DNA from: Nemertoderma westbladi
Lineage: Eukaryota; Xenacoelomorpha; Nemertodermatida; Nemertodermatidae
DNA length: 31,182 nucleotides
NCBI GenBank assembly: GCA_032718475.1
Contig: JAUCBJ010005694.1
Location: 1-31,182 of the forward strand
Direction of reading: 5' to 3'
Part shown: in pieces, positions 1-10,000 of the stretch
How the letters are laid out: every line of letters starts with the position of its first letter
How positions within the stretch are numbered: the first letter of the stretch is position 1
Notes under the pieces: generated by a model
Database searches by the model: none
Told to the model about the DNA's origin: nothing
What the model saw: only the letters and a program-made list of their open reading frames with translations
Position numbers and translations under genes: made by a program

Positions 1-130
1 TTCTAAAATAACATTCCACTAAATAAAATTAAATAAAACGATTATAATAAAATTACATAATAATACATACATAAATATAAAATAAAAACAAATATAAAAT
101 GATATAGCCACACGCCCACTCCATATGTTA
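1..130. other. AT-rich sequence at the left edge, downstream of the BEL/Pao frame
   Basis: This stretch is very A/T-rich and has no open frame. It lies immediately 3' of the stop codon of the minus-strand Gag-protease frame, so it is probably the element's 3' untranslated region. No LTR end can be identified here, because the window starts before any repeat partner could be compared. Confidence 0.4.
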
Positions 131-3100
131 TTACGTTATAGAGTCCCTAGATATTTGTCGGATTAGGGAAGCGGTCGTAGGAAGAGTATCTTGCCTTCCA
201 TAGTTTCCGGACAGTTTTCGGTCTCTTTCCAGTAAACATAAACGACCAGCTGGGTGATTGGGTTGTCGTGTTACTTTCTCCGCTCCCTTGGCCTGTCTAC
301 TCTCCGCCGTGGTAAGATGAGGAGGCCATTCATCTTCTTCTTTACTTAGGGAGTCGGGTCCACCTAAACAGCCGGGAGTATCTATCCGTTCTTGAGGAGT
401 CGCTCCTCTGGAAGCGATGTCGGCTAGATTAATCATCTCGGGGCGATGTCTCCATTGATCTTCATTGGAGTTAATATCGTCATTATCTGAGGAGTATGGT
501 GTTCCCTCAGTTAGTTCGTCCACTTCACTGCTCTCCACTTCCAAACCATTTATCTGGTATAGTCTTTCTGATGGTAGTCTCTCTTCGAGAGTTCTGCGGG
601 AAGGACCAGTAAAGTACCAACCTACTCTAGTTCTTACCGCATAGGTTTGTAGTGGCTGCGGTTGAGCAGGTCGTTTTTCCAATGTCTCGAGCGCCTCGTG
701 CGCGTTTTGGCCGATAAGTATTTGCACTCCAGGATAATCTGTCTGGAATCGAGGTATCTTAAGATGTTGGATGCTCTCATCCTCGTCCCAATTATAAAGG
801 TCTGCTTGGGTAGTAGCGAAGTTCTTTATAGCCACCATTTTTACTGACCTTATACTTTGTGCTCCTAATTTATCCTGGGGGGTGGACAACGCACCTACAT
901 AGTAATCTGCCGTTATGGTAGATTTCCAAACCTGCATAATTCCTGACATATTCAATTTAGTCCGGAACTTGGGTTGTCCAGCAAAGATATCTTCGGCTAG
1001 TTCTTGATCGATGAATGTTCCTGTACTGCCGGAGTCAAGTAGGGCGTTCACTATGTAACTCTTGTTGGGACCATGAACTCGAACTTGCACTACAGGAAAT
1101 TCTCTTATTCCTATGTTGGAAGCTGGAACTTTCCAAGATGGTTGTTTGTCAAAAGGAGTTGGAGTAAACTCGTCAGTGTCCCTTTCATCCGTAAGTGCTC
1201 GATACACTGTGGTATTTATTAGATAACAGGATTCGTTGGCATCGGAGAATTCGTCTGTATAGAATCCTTCCCACTCAGAACCTTGGTCAGTGTCGTTCAC
1301 ATCACTGAATTGGACATGTAGTTCGGGCTCACTTACCTGACTCGGGTTGTCTCGTTCGAACTCACTGTGTAACAAGATGTGATGTTTCGCGCCACACTTT
1401 GCACACTTTACGTCGGAGTAACAGGTTCGCCGTTGGTGTCCTGATCTGAGGCAATTATAGCATAACCGCTTATTCCACAGGACTGTACGTCTGTCTACAG
1501 GGGATTTCTTTAGAAATTCCGCACACGCACTCAAACGGTGGGGCCCGTCGCACAGCGCACATTTTGGTTTGATGTTACTCACCTTAACTTGGTTAACGTT
1601 CTGCACTCTCGTTCTTTCTTCGGGCTTTCTTCCGTGAATTCTCTTAGGAGACGTAGGAGGAGTTGTTGTTACCTGTTCTCTCCTGTCACTGGTTCGAGAC
1701 TTGTATTTACTTACGTCTTTATAGGTCTTGTTGTCATAGTAAGATTTTGCTGTGTCTTTCCCGCTGTCCTCTTCTTGAGAAGCTTGGCTTTCGCCGTCGT
1801 CAGTATAACACACTGGTATTATCCTTCTCCTAGAAACGGGTTTCTCACTTACCTTATTTTCCGATGTTTTCTCTCTGGACTGCCTTATGAGTTGTAATTT
1901 TACTTCACTATCTAAGAAAGACATGAGATCAGCCATGGTAGGACTTCGTCGTTGTTGTTCATTCATGTACAACACTTTCTTGTCCCAGCGTGTACATACT
2001 CCACCCTTTGGTAAAGTAGAGACTACGGCTCCAATGACCATGGAACTCTGATATTCATGCGACTTACCTAACCAGTCCAGTTGTCTACAGATCTCTTGAA
2101 TTTCATCGGAAAACTCTATAATCCCGCTACTAAGGAAGTGTCGGGGGGCTACTAATTTTGCATACAAATACTTAGCTATGTTATCCTTGTTACCATACCT
2201 GATGTTTAATGTATCCCAAACTTGTCTTAATCCATCTGGATGTCCAATAAACTTTAACGCCATTAACTTGGGAGGTCCTTCCAAACACTTGATGAGGAAT
2301 CTAAGTTTCTCTCCGTTAGATAGTACAGAGTTCTGTATGCTATCTTTGTAATATTCGTTGAAAGGTAACCATTTCATCTCATCCCCATTGAATTTGACGA
2401 TCTCTCCCACTTTGACCGCTTGGCGGGCTTCTGTTCTAGCCATCTGACGCGTAAAGCTTTCTTGGGCCATCGTGTTATTTAATATCGAATTATCGGTATA
2501 CAAATTTCTCGGATCATTATCAGGTCTATAGGGAATATCGTTAATAACAGGTCTATCATCACCCTTAATAGGGTTGACTATAGGAGTTTCAACTTCACTA
2601 GCAGTATATATGCGTGTAGGCTCCACACCTTGCGCATGTGATACTTCAGACCTAACGGGTTGACTCAATGTTACCGGGGGCATTGGTATGCCTTTTTGTA
2701 TATTGACTAATTTGTCGCGTTCTAGCGCGATACTTTGCTGCACTTCTTGCAACTCTGCTCTACTTTCCCTCACCGTTCCCTTAAGTTGGTGGACAGTCTC
2801 CTGCATCTGTCCTAGCAGGAGATTCATCCCCCGCCGTCCCTCTTCCACCCACTCAACCGCCGAAGCGGGAGTCGCCAACATAGTAGCGGGCTGACGCGGG
2901 ACGACGGGAGACAAATTATTGATTTCTCTCTCTGCTATCTGGACAGGGGTATTTGCATGGACTGTTCCACCGGGTACAGGCAGTGTAGTGCTATGTAAAG
3001 GGAATTTAGAGTTAAGCTCTGGAAGTGCAGGGGTCTCTAGCATAGAAGTGACTTTGGGAATTACAGGCCTAATTATTTCAGGTTCATCGACTATAGTAGG

Positions 3101-4687
3101 GAGTCTTTTGACCTGGATAAATTGTTCTATAGGTTCTGCACTACCTAAATCTGTGCTAGTTAGCTGTCTTTTAACAGCTGGGGGCAAATCAGGCAATTTG
3201 CGACGGTAATATGTTTTTCTACGCCTACTTAGATGAGATCTATTTCCTCCGCCTTCAGGATCGGTAGTATCACCTTCCTCCGAGGATGTGTATCCTTGGC
3301 GCTTGGGAGTAGATTTTCTCATCATCTGCATTTGATTAGCAGTGAACTGTTTATTTATACTGTCTTGTGTCTCTTGCAGATTTTCCAACTCCAGTTGGGT
3401 AGTCTGCTCAGATGCTCTCCTTTCTACTTCTGCCACTGCCTTCGCTGCCTTTCTTTCGGCTTCTGCATCTGCCATAACCGCCGCCATATCCGCCGCCTTT
3501 TGTTCCTCTATCCTTCTTTTCTTTATTTGTTCTTCTCGGACTCTAGTGAGGCGGAGTTTTTCATCACATTCAGCTTGGTTTGCAGCTAACATTTCGGCAT
3601 CGATTGAGTCTAACACAAGCTTGGTTCCTTCACTATTAGGGGAAAGTCCATGTAGCCGTCTCATCAACTCTTCGTCTCCTAGGAATCGCTGATAGTCGGA
3701 CAAATAAATGTCGATAGCGTCTCTAGTTCGCGGTTTCTCGGCGGCCTCTTCGCTTTCCTCTTGAGCAAGGGTGACATCAGTTTGTTCGGAGACATCAGTC
3801 GGTTCCTCATAGATTGATCTCTCAGCCAGCTGGGATTTCCACGGGGCTGTTTCCTGTACTTTGAGATCTACTCGATGTAGCCAAGTTTTGACAGCAACCT
3901 GCAGCGACGTGTCCTGTCTTCTTTTGGAAGTTTCCTCAAAGGCTGAGAGGATTAGTCGAATGCGTAGGGTTCTTTCGCGTATTTGATATAGCAGTTCTTC
4001 CTGCTCTTGAGGTCCGTGAGGTTGTAGAAACAGTTGTTCCTCCAATCGCTCCAAGGATCCGAAGAATCCCTGCACATATCCTGCTGCCGACCTCTTCCAA
4101 ACAGCTGGATCCATGGTATCTTTTGCCACTCCCATCCTGTGTATATCTTCCCAAGTAGCCTCGGACATATCAAACGGAAGTCCGAGTCCGGGAAAGTTCC
4201 ATTGTGATTCAACAATAGATCTCAATTCTTCCCTGGCGTATCCCGCGTAATTATCTTGGGTCGCTTGCTTATTCTTCGCCCAGTCGGTTTGATGTTCTTC
4301 CACCGCAATGAGTATAGTAGTCAGCACTGCAGCAGGAAGAGTAAGAAGGGGGTCCGAGTAGACTGTATCAGCCATCTGCACTCCATGTTCGGGAGTCAAC
4401 TCTACAGTATCCGAACTGCTGGAGCTATCAGGTCTCTGGGAAGTAGGTTCTTGACCAAGATGTTGCTGCGATAGGACAACTGCCTCTTGGTCCCGTTTTA
4501 CCTGTGCCCGAGTGCCTATGATGGACCTATGGTGGACTAGCCTAGGGTCTGATACTACTGGAGGGATGACCTTTTTTACAGTAGGAGGTGAGCCGAACTT
4601 CTCTATTATTCGCTCCACTCTCCTATCTGAATCACAGATAGTGGTCTCGATCAGACTGTCCGACAGGGTTTGCTGAGTGTCAGACAT
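131..4687 (-). CDS. BEL/Pao-type retrotransposon Gag-protease polyprotein lacking RT/RNase H
   Basis: One open frame of 1518 codons without any stop. Domains in order are: a long charged N-terminal region with a coiled-coil-like stretch rich in E, A, K and R at about residues 366-442; a BEL/Pao Gag core (DUF1759 type) starting near residue 765 around KFNGDEMKWLPF; a zinc-knuckle region at about 1042-1104 with a CX2CX3HX4C box, a classical CX2CX4HX4C box (CYNCLRSGHQRRTC) and a third Cys/His box; and a retropepsin-like protease (DUF1758 type) with the catalytic LLDSGSTGTFID near residue 1214. A TRVGWYFTGP segment, which normally leads into RT, follows. Near residue 1411 the frame passes directly into WRHRPEMINLADIASRG and DSLSKEEDEWP, which in BEL elements lie after RNase H. 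RT, RNase H and integrase cores are therefore absent. Gag would form particles and protease would cleave them; reverse transcription would need to be supplied in trans. The family call is from motif recognition, not a search. Confidence 0.85.
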   Translation of the reverse strand: MSDTQQTLSDSLIETTICDSDRRVERIIEKFGSPPTVKKVIPPVVSDPRLVHHRSIIGTRAQVKRDQEAVVLSQQHLGQEPTSQRPDSSSSSDTVELTPEHGVQMADTVYSDPLLTLPAAVLTTILIAVEEHQTDWAKNKQATQDNYAGYAREELRSIVESQWNFPGLGLPFDMSEATWEDIHRMGVAKDTMDPAVWKRSAAGYVQGFFGSLERLEEQLFLQPHGPQEQEELLYQIRERTLRIRLILSAFEETSKRRQDTSLQVAVKTWLHRVDLKVQETAPWKSQLAERSIYEEPTDVSEQTDVTLAQEESEEAAEKPRTRDAIDIYLSDYQRFLGDEELMRRLHGLSPNSEGTKLVLDSIDAEMLAANQAECDEKLRLTRVREEQIKKRRIEEQKAADMAAVMADAEAERKAAKAVAEVERRASEQTTQLELENLQETQDSINKQFTANQMQMMRKSTPKRQGYTSSEEGDTTDPEGGGNRSHLSRRRKTYYRRKLPDLPPAVKRQLTSTDLGSAEPIEQFIQVKRLPTIVDEPEIIRPVIPKVTSMLETPALPELNSKFPLHSTTLPVPGGTVHANTPVQIAEREINNLSPVVPRQPATMLATPASAVEWVEEGRRGMNLLLGQMQETVHQLKGTVRESRAELQEVQQSIALERDKLVNIQKGIPMPPVTLSQPVRSEVSHAQGVEPTRIYTASEVETPIVNPIKGDDRPVINDIPYRPDNDPRNLYTDNSILNNTMAQESFTRQMARTEARQAVKVGEIVKFNGDEMKWLPFNEYYKDSIQNSVLSNGEKLRFLIKCLEGPPKLMALKFIGHPDGLRQVWDTLNIRYGNKDNIAKYLYAKLVAPRHFLSSGIIEFSDEIQEICRQLDWLGKSHEYQSSMVIGAVVSTLPKGGVCTRWDKKVLYMNEQQRRSPTMADLMSFLDSEVKLQLIRQSREKTSENKVSEKPVSRRRIIPVCYTDDGESQASQEEDSGKDTAKSYYDNKTYKDVSKYKSRTSDRREQVTTTPPTSPKRIHGRKPEERTRVQNVNQVKVSNIKPKCALCDGPHRLSACAEFLKKSPVDRRTVLWNKRLCYNCLRSGHQRRTCYSDVKCAKCGAKHHILLHSEFERDNPSQVSEPELHVQFSDVNDTDQGSEWEGFYTDEFSDANESCYLINTTVYRALTDERDTDEFTPTPFDKQPSWKVPASNIGIREFPVVQVRVHGPNKSYIVNALLDSGSTGTFIDQELAEDIFAGQPKFRTKLNMSGIMQVWKSTITADYYVGALSTPQDKLGAQSIRSVKMVAIKNFATTQADLYNWDEDESIQHLKIPRFQTDYPGVQILIGQNAHEALETLEKRPAQPQPLQTYAVRTRVGWYFTGPSRRTLEERLPSERLYQINGLEVESSEVDELTEGTPYSSDNDDINSNEDQWRHRPEMINLADIASRGATPQERIDTPGCLGGPDSLSKEEDEWPPHLTTAESRQAKGAEKVTRQPNHPAGRLCLLERDRKLSGNYGRQDTLPTTASLIRQISRDSIT

Positions 4688-4869
4688 ATTTAGTTATACA
4701 GTTGAATGTCTACTACTATAGTTTCAGTTAAAGCAAGTCTAGTAATTCAGTATGACCGCAAGCCTAGCGATTTATTACCGGTACCGTTACCCAGTGTAAC
4801 GTGATATATACACAATATATTAGAATACCGGTATGCTTATAATATATAAGTGTTATTACAGACTAGATG

Positions 4870-5062
4870 TGTCACAGAGTACCGGTATAATTTTAGCACA
4901 AATATATATATATATAGTAGGCCTATAATGAATACCGGTATACAGCCTACACTTACAGCATGTAAGTATAATTATGAACTAGAATTAATTACAGAGTACC
5001 GGTATGATTTCCGCTCAAATATATAGTGATAAATATAATAAGCCTATAATGAGTACCGGTAT
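4870..5062. repeat. Tandem duplication, period about 117 bp
   Basis: The segment beginning ACAGAGTACCGGTAT near 4874 recurs at 4991. Both copies continue through an AT-rich stretch to a matching CCTATAATGARTACCGGTAT, near 4922 and 5043. The copies have diverged by small indels in the AT dinucleotide part. Confidence 0.7.
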
Positions 5063-5988
5063 GTCAATTATTTTAGGATATTTGAATCTCTGAATATTTT
5101 AGGGCTACTTGGTTACTTTAACTTACTTTATTACCGTTATTTAAGCAGTAGTCCAACTGATAGTGAGACCTAGTTGTCGTATGGCAGGCCTACTATTTAT
5201 AAATCGTTTGAGTTGATTTATAATATTTATATACCCGTTATATGGGTTTTTGTCAATATTTGAAATAAATGTTATTATTTCTGGGGGAGTCACTACACAG
5301 AAGCTGAACGCCTCTCAATGAAGTGCTATTTATTTGACACTAAAACTGATAATTCTAATTTACCTAAGTTACTTAATACTACAAATTACTTACGATACGG
5401 GTGAGATTAATTCTCTAATTAAACACAACAAAATATTACGTACGAAATTTTTAGGGTAATTTTACAGGAAGTCTACAAACCAGTCCAACAAAGGGTTAGA
5501 TTTCTGGCTATTACAACGGACAGGGTACTACGGTATTTGAAATAATAAGTAGTAGTAAATATATTGTACTGTCCAGATAGGAAAATACCACCGCCTGACG
5601 ACCTATAACCGTATCGCTATAGGTACTACGTTATGTATCACGGATTGTTCCTACCCAGAAGCTAATAGAGCTAACGAATGTGCCTATCAACCACTTTACA
5701 ACACAAATATACTGCCTACACTAATTACTTCGGAAGGCACTGTACTCTAAACCCTAAATTAGGTACAAGTACCGGTATAACAAATAATCAGTAGTTAAAT
5801 ATACTTGAACAGTTAAAAGAACCACGGCATCTGCTGGAGTGACCGAAGCACAAAGTCGTCAGTCTTTACCTACGCCAAGCAGCCCTGATGTAGTACCGGG
5901 GTTAGTTTAACTATAACGGTATGTATAACAAGCACAATTACTGTAGGAATAAACTTGGGGACATGAATGTTGCGAATAATCGCATAAA

Positions 5989-6564
5989 CTCTGAATAATA
6001 AATATTACGCTACCCGTACAGAATACTCAAACAAATACAAACCAAACGCTGGCAGACTACTATCAAGCCTAAACAAACTACTGTATGTGCAGATTCTGAA
6101 ACTGTTAGTTAGTATGCGTGCTAACACGGTAGTACGACTTACTCTTTAAGAGGGGATTGACCTTACAGTGTTGACTGCCCCAACTTACTAACGGCACTTG
6201 ATCAGACCAACTCTACACACGCAGCAATCCCTTCAGACCTAAAAATAGCTAGACAACAATCCAGCCTACAAAATCTCTGAGTAATAACTATTACGGTACC
6301 TGAACAGACCACACAAACAAACACAGGCTAAAAACACTGGCAGACTACGATCAAGCCTAAATAAACTACGGTATATGCAGACTCTGAAACTGTTAGTTAG
6401 TATGCGTGCTAACACGGTAGTACGACTTACTCTTTAAGAGGGGATTGACCTTACAATTATGACTGCCCCAACTTACTAACGGCACTTTATCAGACAAACT
6501 CTACACACGCCGTAATCTCTCCAAACCCAACCACAGTCAGACAGCAGCTCAGCCTACAATTATC
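5989..6564. repeat. Tandem duplication, period about 288 bp
   Basis: Two adjacent copies are highly similar. GGCAGACTAC occurs at 6051 and at 6339, and a block of about 70 bases around CTAACACGGTAGTACGACTT is identical in both. The start of a third, more diverged copy is visible after about 6560. It lies in the presumed leader/LTR region of the BEL element. Confidence 0.8.
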
Positions 6565-6820
6565 TGAACAATCTGAGCAGGGTCACACGCCTTCTGCTCA
6601 ATATTAGCCTACTAGTAAATAAAACTGACAGAAATAGACCTAAGTAAAATCCCAATAAAAACCAGGCGTCCCCGATTTAATATCGAGACCTACCGGTATA
6701 CAATAATCAAAATCGAATAATACTAATGTACTTATACAGCAGTACCGGTACCGGTGATGACAGTTAGGCCTACTGACCTACAGAAGCACCGGTTCAGTTT
6801 TACCAGTCACTACGGTATTT

Positions 6821-7015
6821 TGCAACCTTATTGCCTACTGCAATAAGATTGTAAACCGTTACTGTTCGTCAGAACAGTATTAAACTGTATTTAATGCCTA
6901 CACTTGCAACCTTATTGCTTACTGCAATAAGAAAATAAACTGTTACTGTTCGACAGAACAGTATTAAACTGTATTTAATGCTTACACTGCAATACAAAGT
7001 AAACTGTTACTGTTC
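6821..7015. repeat. Tandem repeat, period about 84 bp, 2.3 copies
   Basis: TGCAACCTTATTGC starts at 6821 and again at 6905. Both copies continue with ACTGCAATAAGA and GAACAGTATTAAACTGTATT. A truncated third copy follows from about 6988 and ends near GTTACTGTTCG. Each copy contains a small inverted pair, CTGTTCG..CAGAACAG, that could form a hairpin. Confidence 0.75.
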
Positions 7016-8432
7016 GCGCTTTCGAAGACCTTTAGCAGTTTAACCTGCCAAAATTTATATGTCTTTTAGTTAATTAAAACCACTTTAGCATACGACAATA
7101 ATTTATGCTAATACGCAAAACATTAGCCGAAGTCAGCCCATGCGCGATCATTCACCCGATGGATCTACACCCGGGAGACTGAATTCGGATGCTTGAATTG
7201 TATTATTACAGTGTAAGGTTGCAGTGTATACCTAATGTATTATTCGATAGATCGTTAATAATTAATCTCTGACAGATATTATTGGCTTTCGGGAAATATT
7301 AACAGTTCCTTTAGGACGTGGCGCTTTATCTATTTAAACAGAACTAAGACTTATACTAAAACGCAACGATACTGCTTATGATTAAAGTATAAAACGTATT
7401 CTTTAGGAAATACTTTGTTACCAATCACAATCATACACACTATTCTGCCGACAGTCAGTACATTTGATCACACATAAAGAGAGCAGTAATTGACTCACGT
7501 AGGGTCTGCTAAATAACATTGGATTCAATACACACCACATTAATATAAATCGCAATTGTTATGTATAGCCGGTCTCTCTAACCTGTAGTGTTATCAAGAA
7601 AATTGGGAATTGGGTGATTTATCCGTATTATCCAAATAGCAATATTTCCATCAACAAATATTTACAATTAATAACTGACGGTAAAATAACAGTACAAACA
7701 ATATGATTAATGAGTTAGAAGTATCAAGGTGAGATGAGTGATTTAAGTCAGGTAACAGTTTATACTTTCGATAATTCAAGCAGTTTACGGTACAGCAGTA
7801 TCTATCCAAAAATGCCGGTGTTTCTGGCTTAGACAGCAATAACAACAAGTATCAAGAAAAAAACAGTAAGACTGAACACTCTCCTTATGATCGGCAGGAA
7901 AGCTACACGTCGACAGGAAAAACCGCCCTGATTGGCCCAAACCAAACAAAGAACCACGCGTCCAATGGCTGTTTCCATGTCAGCAACCAGCTGCTAGATG
8001 TCGTAATATGAATCATCACGGCTAAGCTGTGAAAGGTGGTTGGTGCATTACAAGTTTTTTGTCTTACCATGTCCGCTAAAACACGTATATAGCAGAATGA
8101 TTTTTATGTCCGTTAAAACACCTGTAAAGGTACCTTGCGGGCGAGGGGAATATATATACAGTTAGGAAACCCTTTTTAGAGTATTCCAGCGCCTGGGGGG
8201 GAACTGGCCAGCAAAGGCAAACGTATCAGTTATCCCACAAAAGCTTTTACAGTAACGCCTGACTCCCGAGCCCCAGTAATGCAGTAATGTTACGGTACTG
8301 CCAGACTACCGAACTACAGTAAGTCTACACACAACATCTATATATATATATAGAAAAAACCCGAACTATCAGTTAGTTACATATACCGGTACTATATACC
8401 TTTACCATAAGTTTCAATTATGTTCTCAATGG

Positions 8433-8995
8433 CTATTTCAGTTTGAAAAATTTCTGGTTGATTGTCTCATGGTTTCGCAAATTAAAAGTCATTAGTCGAT
8501 CGGCAAGAACATCCCATTCTCCTTGTATATTACAAAGCAGTAGTTGTTCAGCTTCAACCGTCGCTACATCCTTTACTGATGGATACTTCCACTTCAAGTT
8601 TGACCCCTTCTTAACCCGATCGAGATGCTCTACCAAAAATGTGTTATTGTCAAATACCTTCTGACAATAACCAATATACCAGGTATTACCACTATCTGTT
8701 GCCCATAGTGTAACACAAATTTGGTTCACTTCCAAAATGGCTTCCCCCTTTTCTTTATCTCCATCTTCATTGGGTTTTTCTTCCTTCAGGGCTGCTAAGG
8801 CGTCAGAATTTTTTGGCAGTGGTACCAAACTACAAGTAGTGCCACTTAGCAGTATGCACAGATTAGTAAGTCTCTCCTCATGCATTACTTTATTCAATTT
8901 AAACAATTGTGGAGTAGCTATGACATCACTCTTGTGGGTGTCTCGATAGTAAGCAAGTTCAGCCCTGACAATTACTTCAGCAATATCTGGTTTGG
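8433..8995 (-). pseudogene. Unknown protein, C-terminal half, split from its N-terminal side by a LINE
   Basis: On the minus strand an open frame runs from the LINE junction at 8995 to a stop at 8433-8435, about 185 codons. I do not recognise a named family. The segment near the junction is rich in charged residues (AELAYYRDTHKSDV). The middle has a compact motif set, TWYIGYCQKVF, FLVEHLDRV and NLKWKYPS, ending in NIQGEWDVL, which has the look of a small beta-barrel reader-like module; that is only an impression. The frame does not begin with its own start codon: it joins the frame at 13482-14011 once the LINE and one TTTGG copy are removed. Either half alone is incomplete, so I call the locus disrupted. 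It could be a host gene or part of another mobile element. Confidence 0.6.
8991..8995. repeat. Target-site duplication TTTGG, left copy
   Basis: TTTGG lies directly 5' of the LINE and recurs at 13477-13481 directly after its (ATT)n tail. With one copy kept, the minus-strand frame on both sides reads continuously as GCC AAA CCA GAT. Confidence 0.75.
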
Positions 8996-9985
8996 GTTGC
9001 CAAGGATTTTGAAAAGCTAGAATTGCGACTGGATGATAAATTACTTCAATTCGAAGAAGAAGTTGAGCACCTTCGTATGCAATCGATTAGACAGGAGCAA
9101 GTAATTGGAGATAATAATCAAAAGGCTCATACGAGGATAAATGAGTTGCGAGATGTTATTGGAAGTAAAGCAGAGGAAAGTCAAAAGAAGATAGATGATC
9201 TTGAAACTAAAGTAATGAATGTTAAGGACTGCACCAACAAGTATAATGTCAGTAGTCAACCGGAAGAAGTCAATGGTGGCCAATGGACCAAGGTATCATA
9301 TTCTGCGAAGGTAAAAACACCTCGAAATAGTAATGGTACGAATATCGCCATTCTCTCGAAACAAATAAAATTAGAGGAGGAGGAACATAACAAACGCAAA
9401 ACGAATGTTGTCGTTAAGGGATTGAGAGGTCACGATGACAAGGCACAAGTTATTGACATTGCTGCATATCTGGACATCCAATTATCCAAAGAAGAAATAA
9501 CGACTAAGCGTGTATCCAAACAGCCATTGTCTAACCAACAAAGTAAACTGCTGATAGTAACTGTTCCACGGGAGAAAAGATCATCTCTCTTAAGGAAAGC
9601 TCGAGAATTGCGTCACTCTGATAGATATGACAATATATATATTACACCGGACTATACCCCAGAAGAAAGTAGATCACAGTTCGAGTTACGTGAGGAACGG
9701 CGGCGACTAATGGTTGCGTACCCAGATAAATACTGGGTAATAAATAAAGGGTCGGTAGTAGAGAGTCCACGGAGCACAATTCATAGGAGTAAGTCTGTTA
9801 TGGTCAAACCGTCAAGTGGTCCGGCAGATATCACTACTCCGTCATCGCAGGCTGACCACGACGCGACAACAACAGCTCACCAAATAGTTGATCTCACCAA
9901 CCCCTCTCCAAACGCCCACTCAAATAGTGAACAGCAATCTCGCACTCGGCAGAGCTTTGAGGACCTAGTTACAAAGACTGATTGA
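8996..9985 (+). CDS. LINE ORF1 protein, 5'-truncated (coiled coil plus RRM-like domain)
   Basis: The frame is open from the left junction at 8996 to the TGA at 9983-9985, about 329 codons. No ATG is seen at the start, so the normal initiation codon was probably lost with the 5' end. The N-terminal part (about residues 1-75) is heptad-like and rich in E, L, Q and R, as in the trimerising coiled coil of LINE ORF1 proteins. From about residue 136 (NVVVKGLRGHDD) to about 240 (YITPDYTPEES, then LREERRRLM) it resembles the RNA-binding RRM-like region of such proteins. The tail is rich in S, T, P and H. In the family this protein coats the element RNA as a chaperone. ORF2 follows after 15 bases. Family membership is inferred from layout and motifs. 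Confidence 0.8.
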   Translation, partial: VAKDFEKLELRLDDKLLQFEEEVEHLRMQSIRQEQVIGDNNQKAHTRINELRDVIGSKAEESQKKIDDLETKVMNVKDCTNKYNVSSQPEEVNGGQWTKVSYSAKVKTPRNSNGTNIAILSKQIKLEEEEHNKRKTNVVVKGLRGHDDKAQVIDIAAYLDIQLSKEEITTKRVSKQPLSNQQSKLLIVTVPREKRSSLLRKARELRHSDRYDNIYITPDYTPEESRSQFELREERRRLMVAYPDKYWVINKGSVVESPRSTIHRSKSVMVKPSSGPADITTPSSQADHDATTTAHQIVDLTNPSPNAHSNSEQQSRTRQSFEDLVTKTD

Positions 9986-10000
9986 CAACCAACCATCCCG

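Larger units (their letters stand above)
4688..8432. other. Non-coding region upstream of the BEL frame, probably containing its 5' UTR and LTR
   Basis: No convincing coding sequence lies in these 3.7 kb. They sit on the 5' side of the minus-strand Gag-protease frame, so the element's leader and 5' LTR are expected here, but I could not fix LTR ends or a tRNA primer site by eye. Three local tandem duplications (periods of about 117, 288 and 84 bp) and ten copies of the palindrome TACCGGTA are present. There is a (TA)n tract near 8340-8351. Confidence 0.4.

Noticed and set aside
1538-3692. Plus-strand frames of about 96-119 codons inside the BEL region
   Set aside because: They are antisense shadows of the long minus-strand Gag-protease frame.
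4688-8432. Attempt to place a BEL LTR pair and tRNA primer site
   Set aside because: No direct repeat between this region and the window start, and no convincing primer-binding sequence, could be identified by eye.
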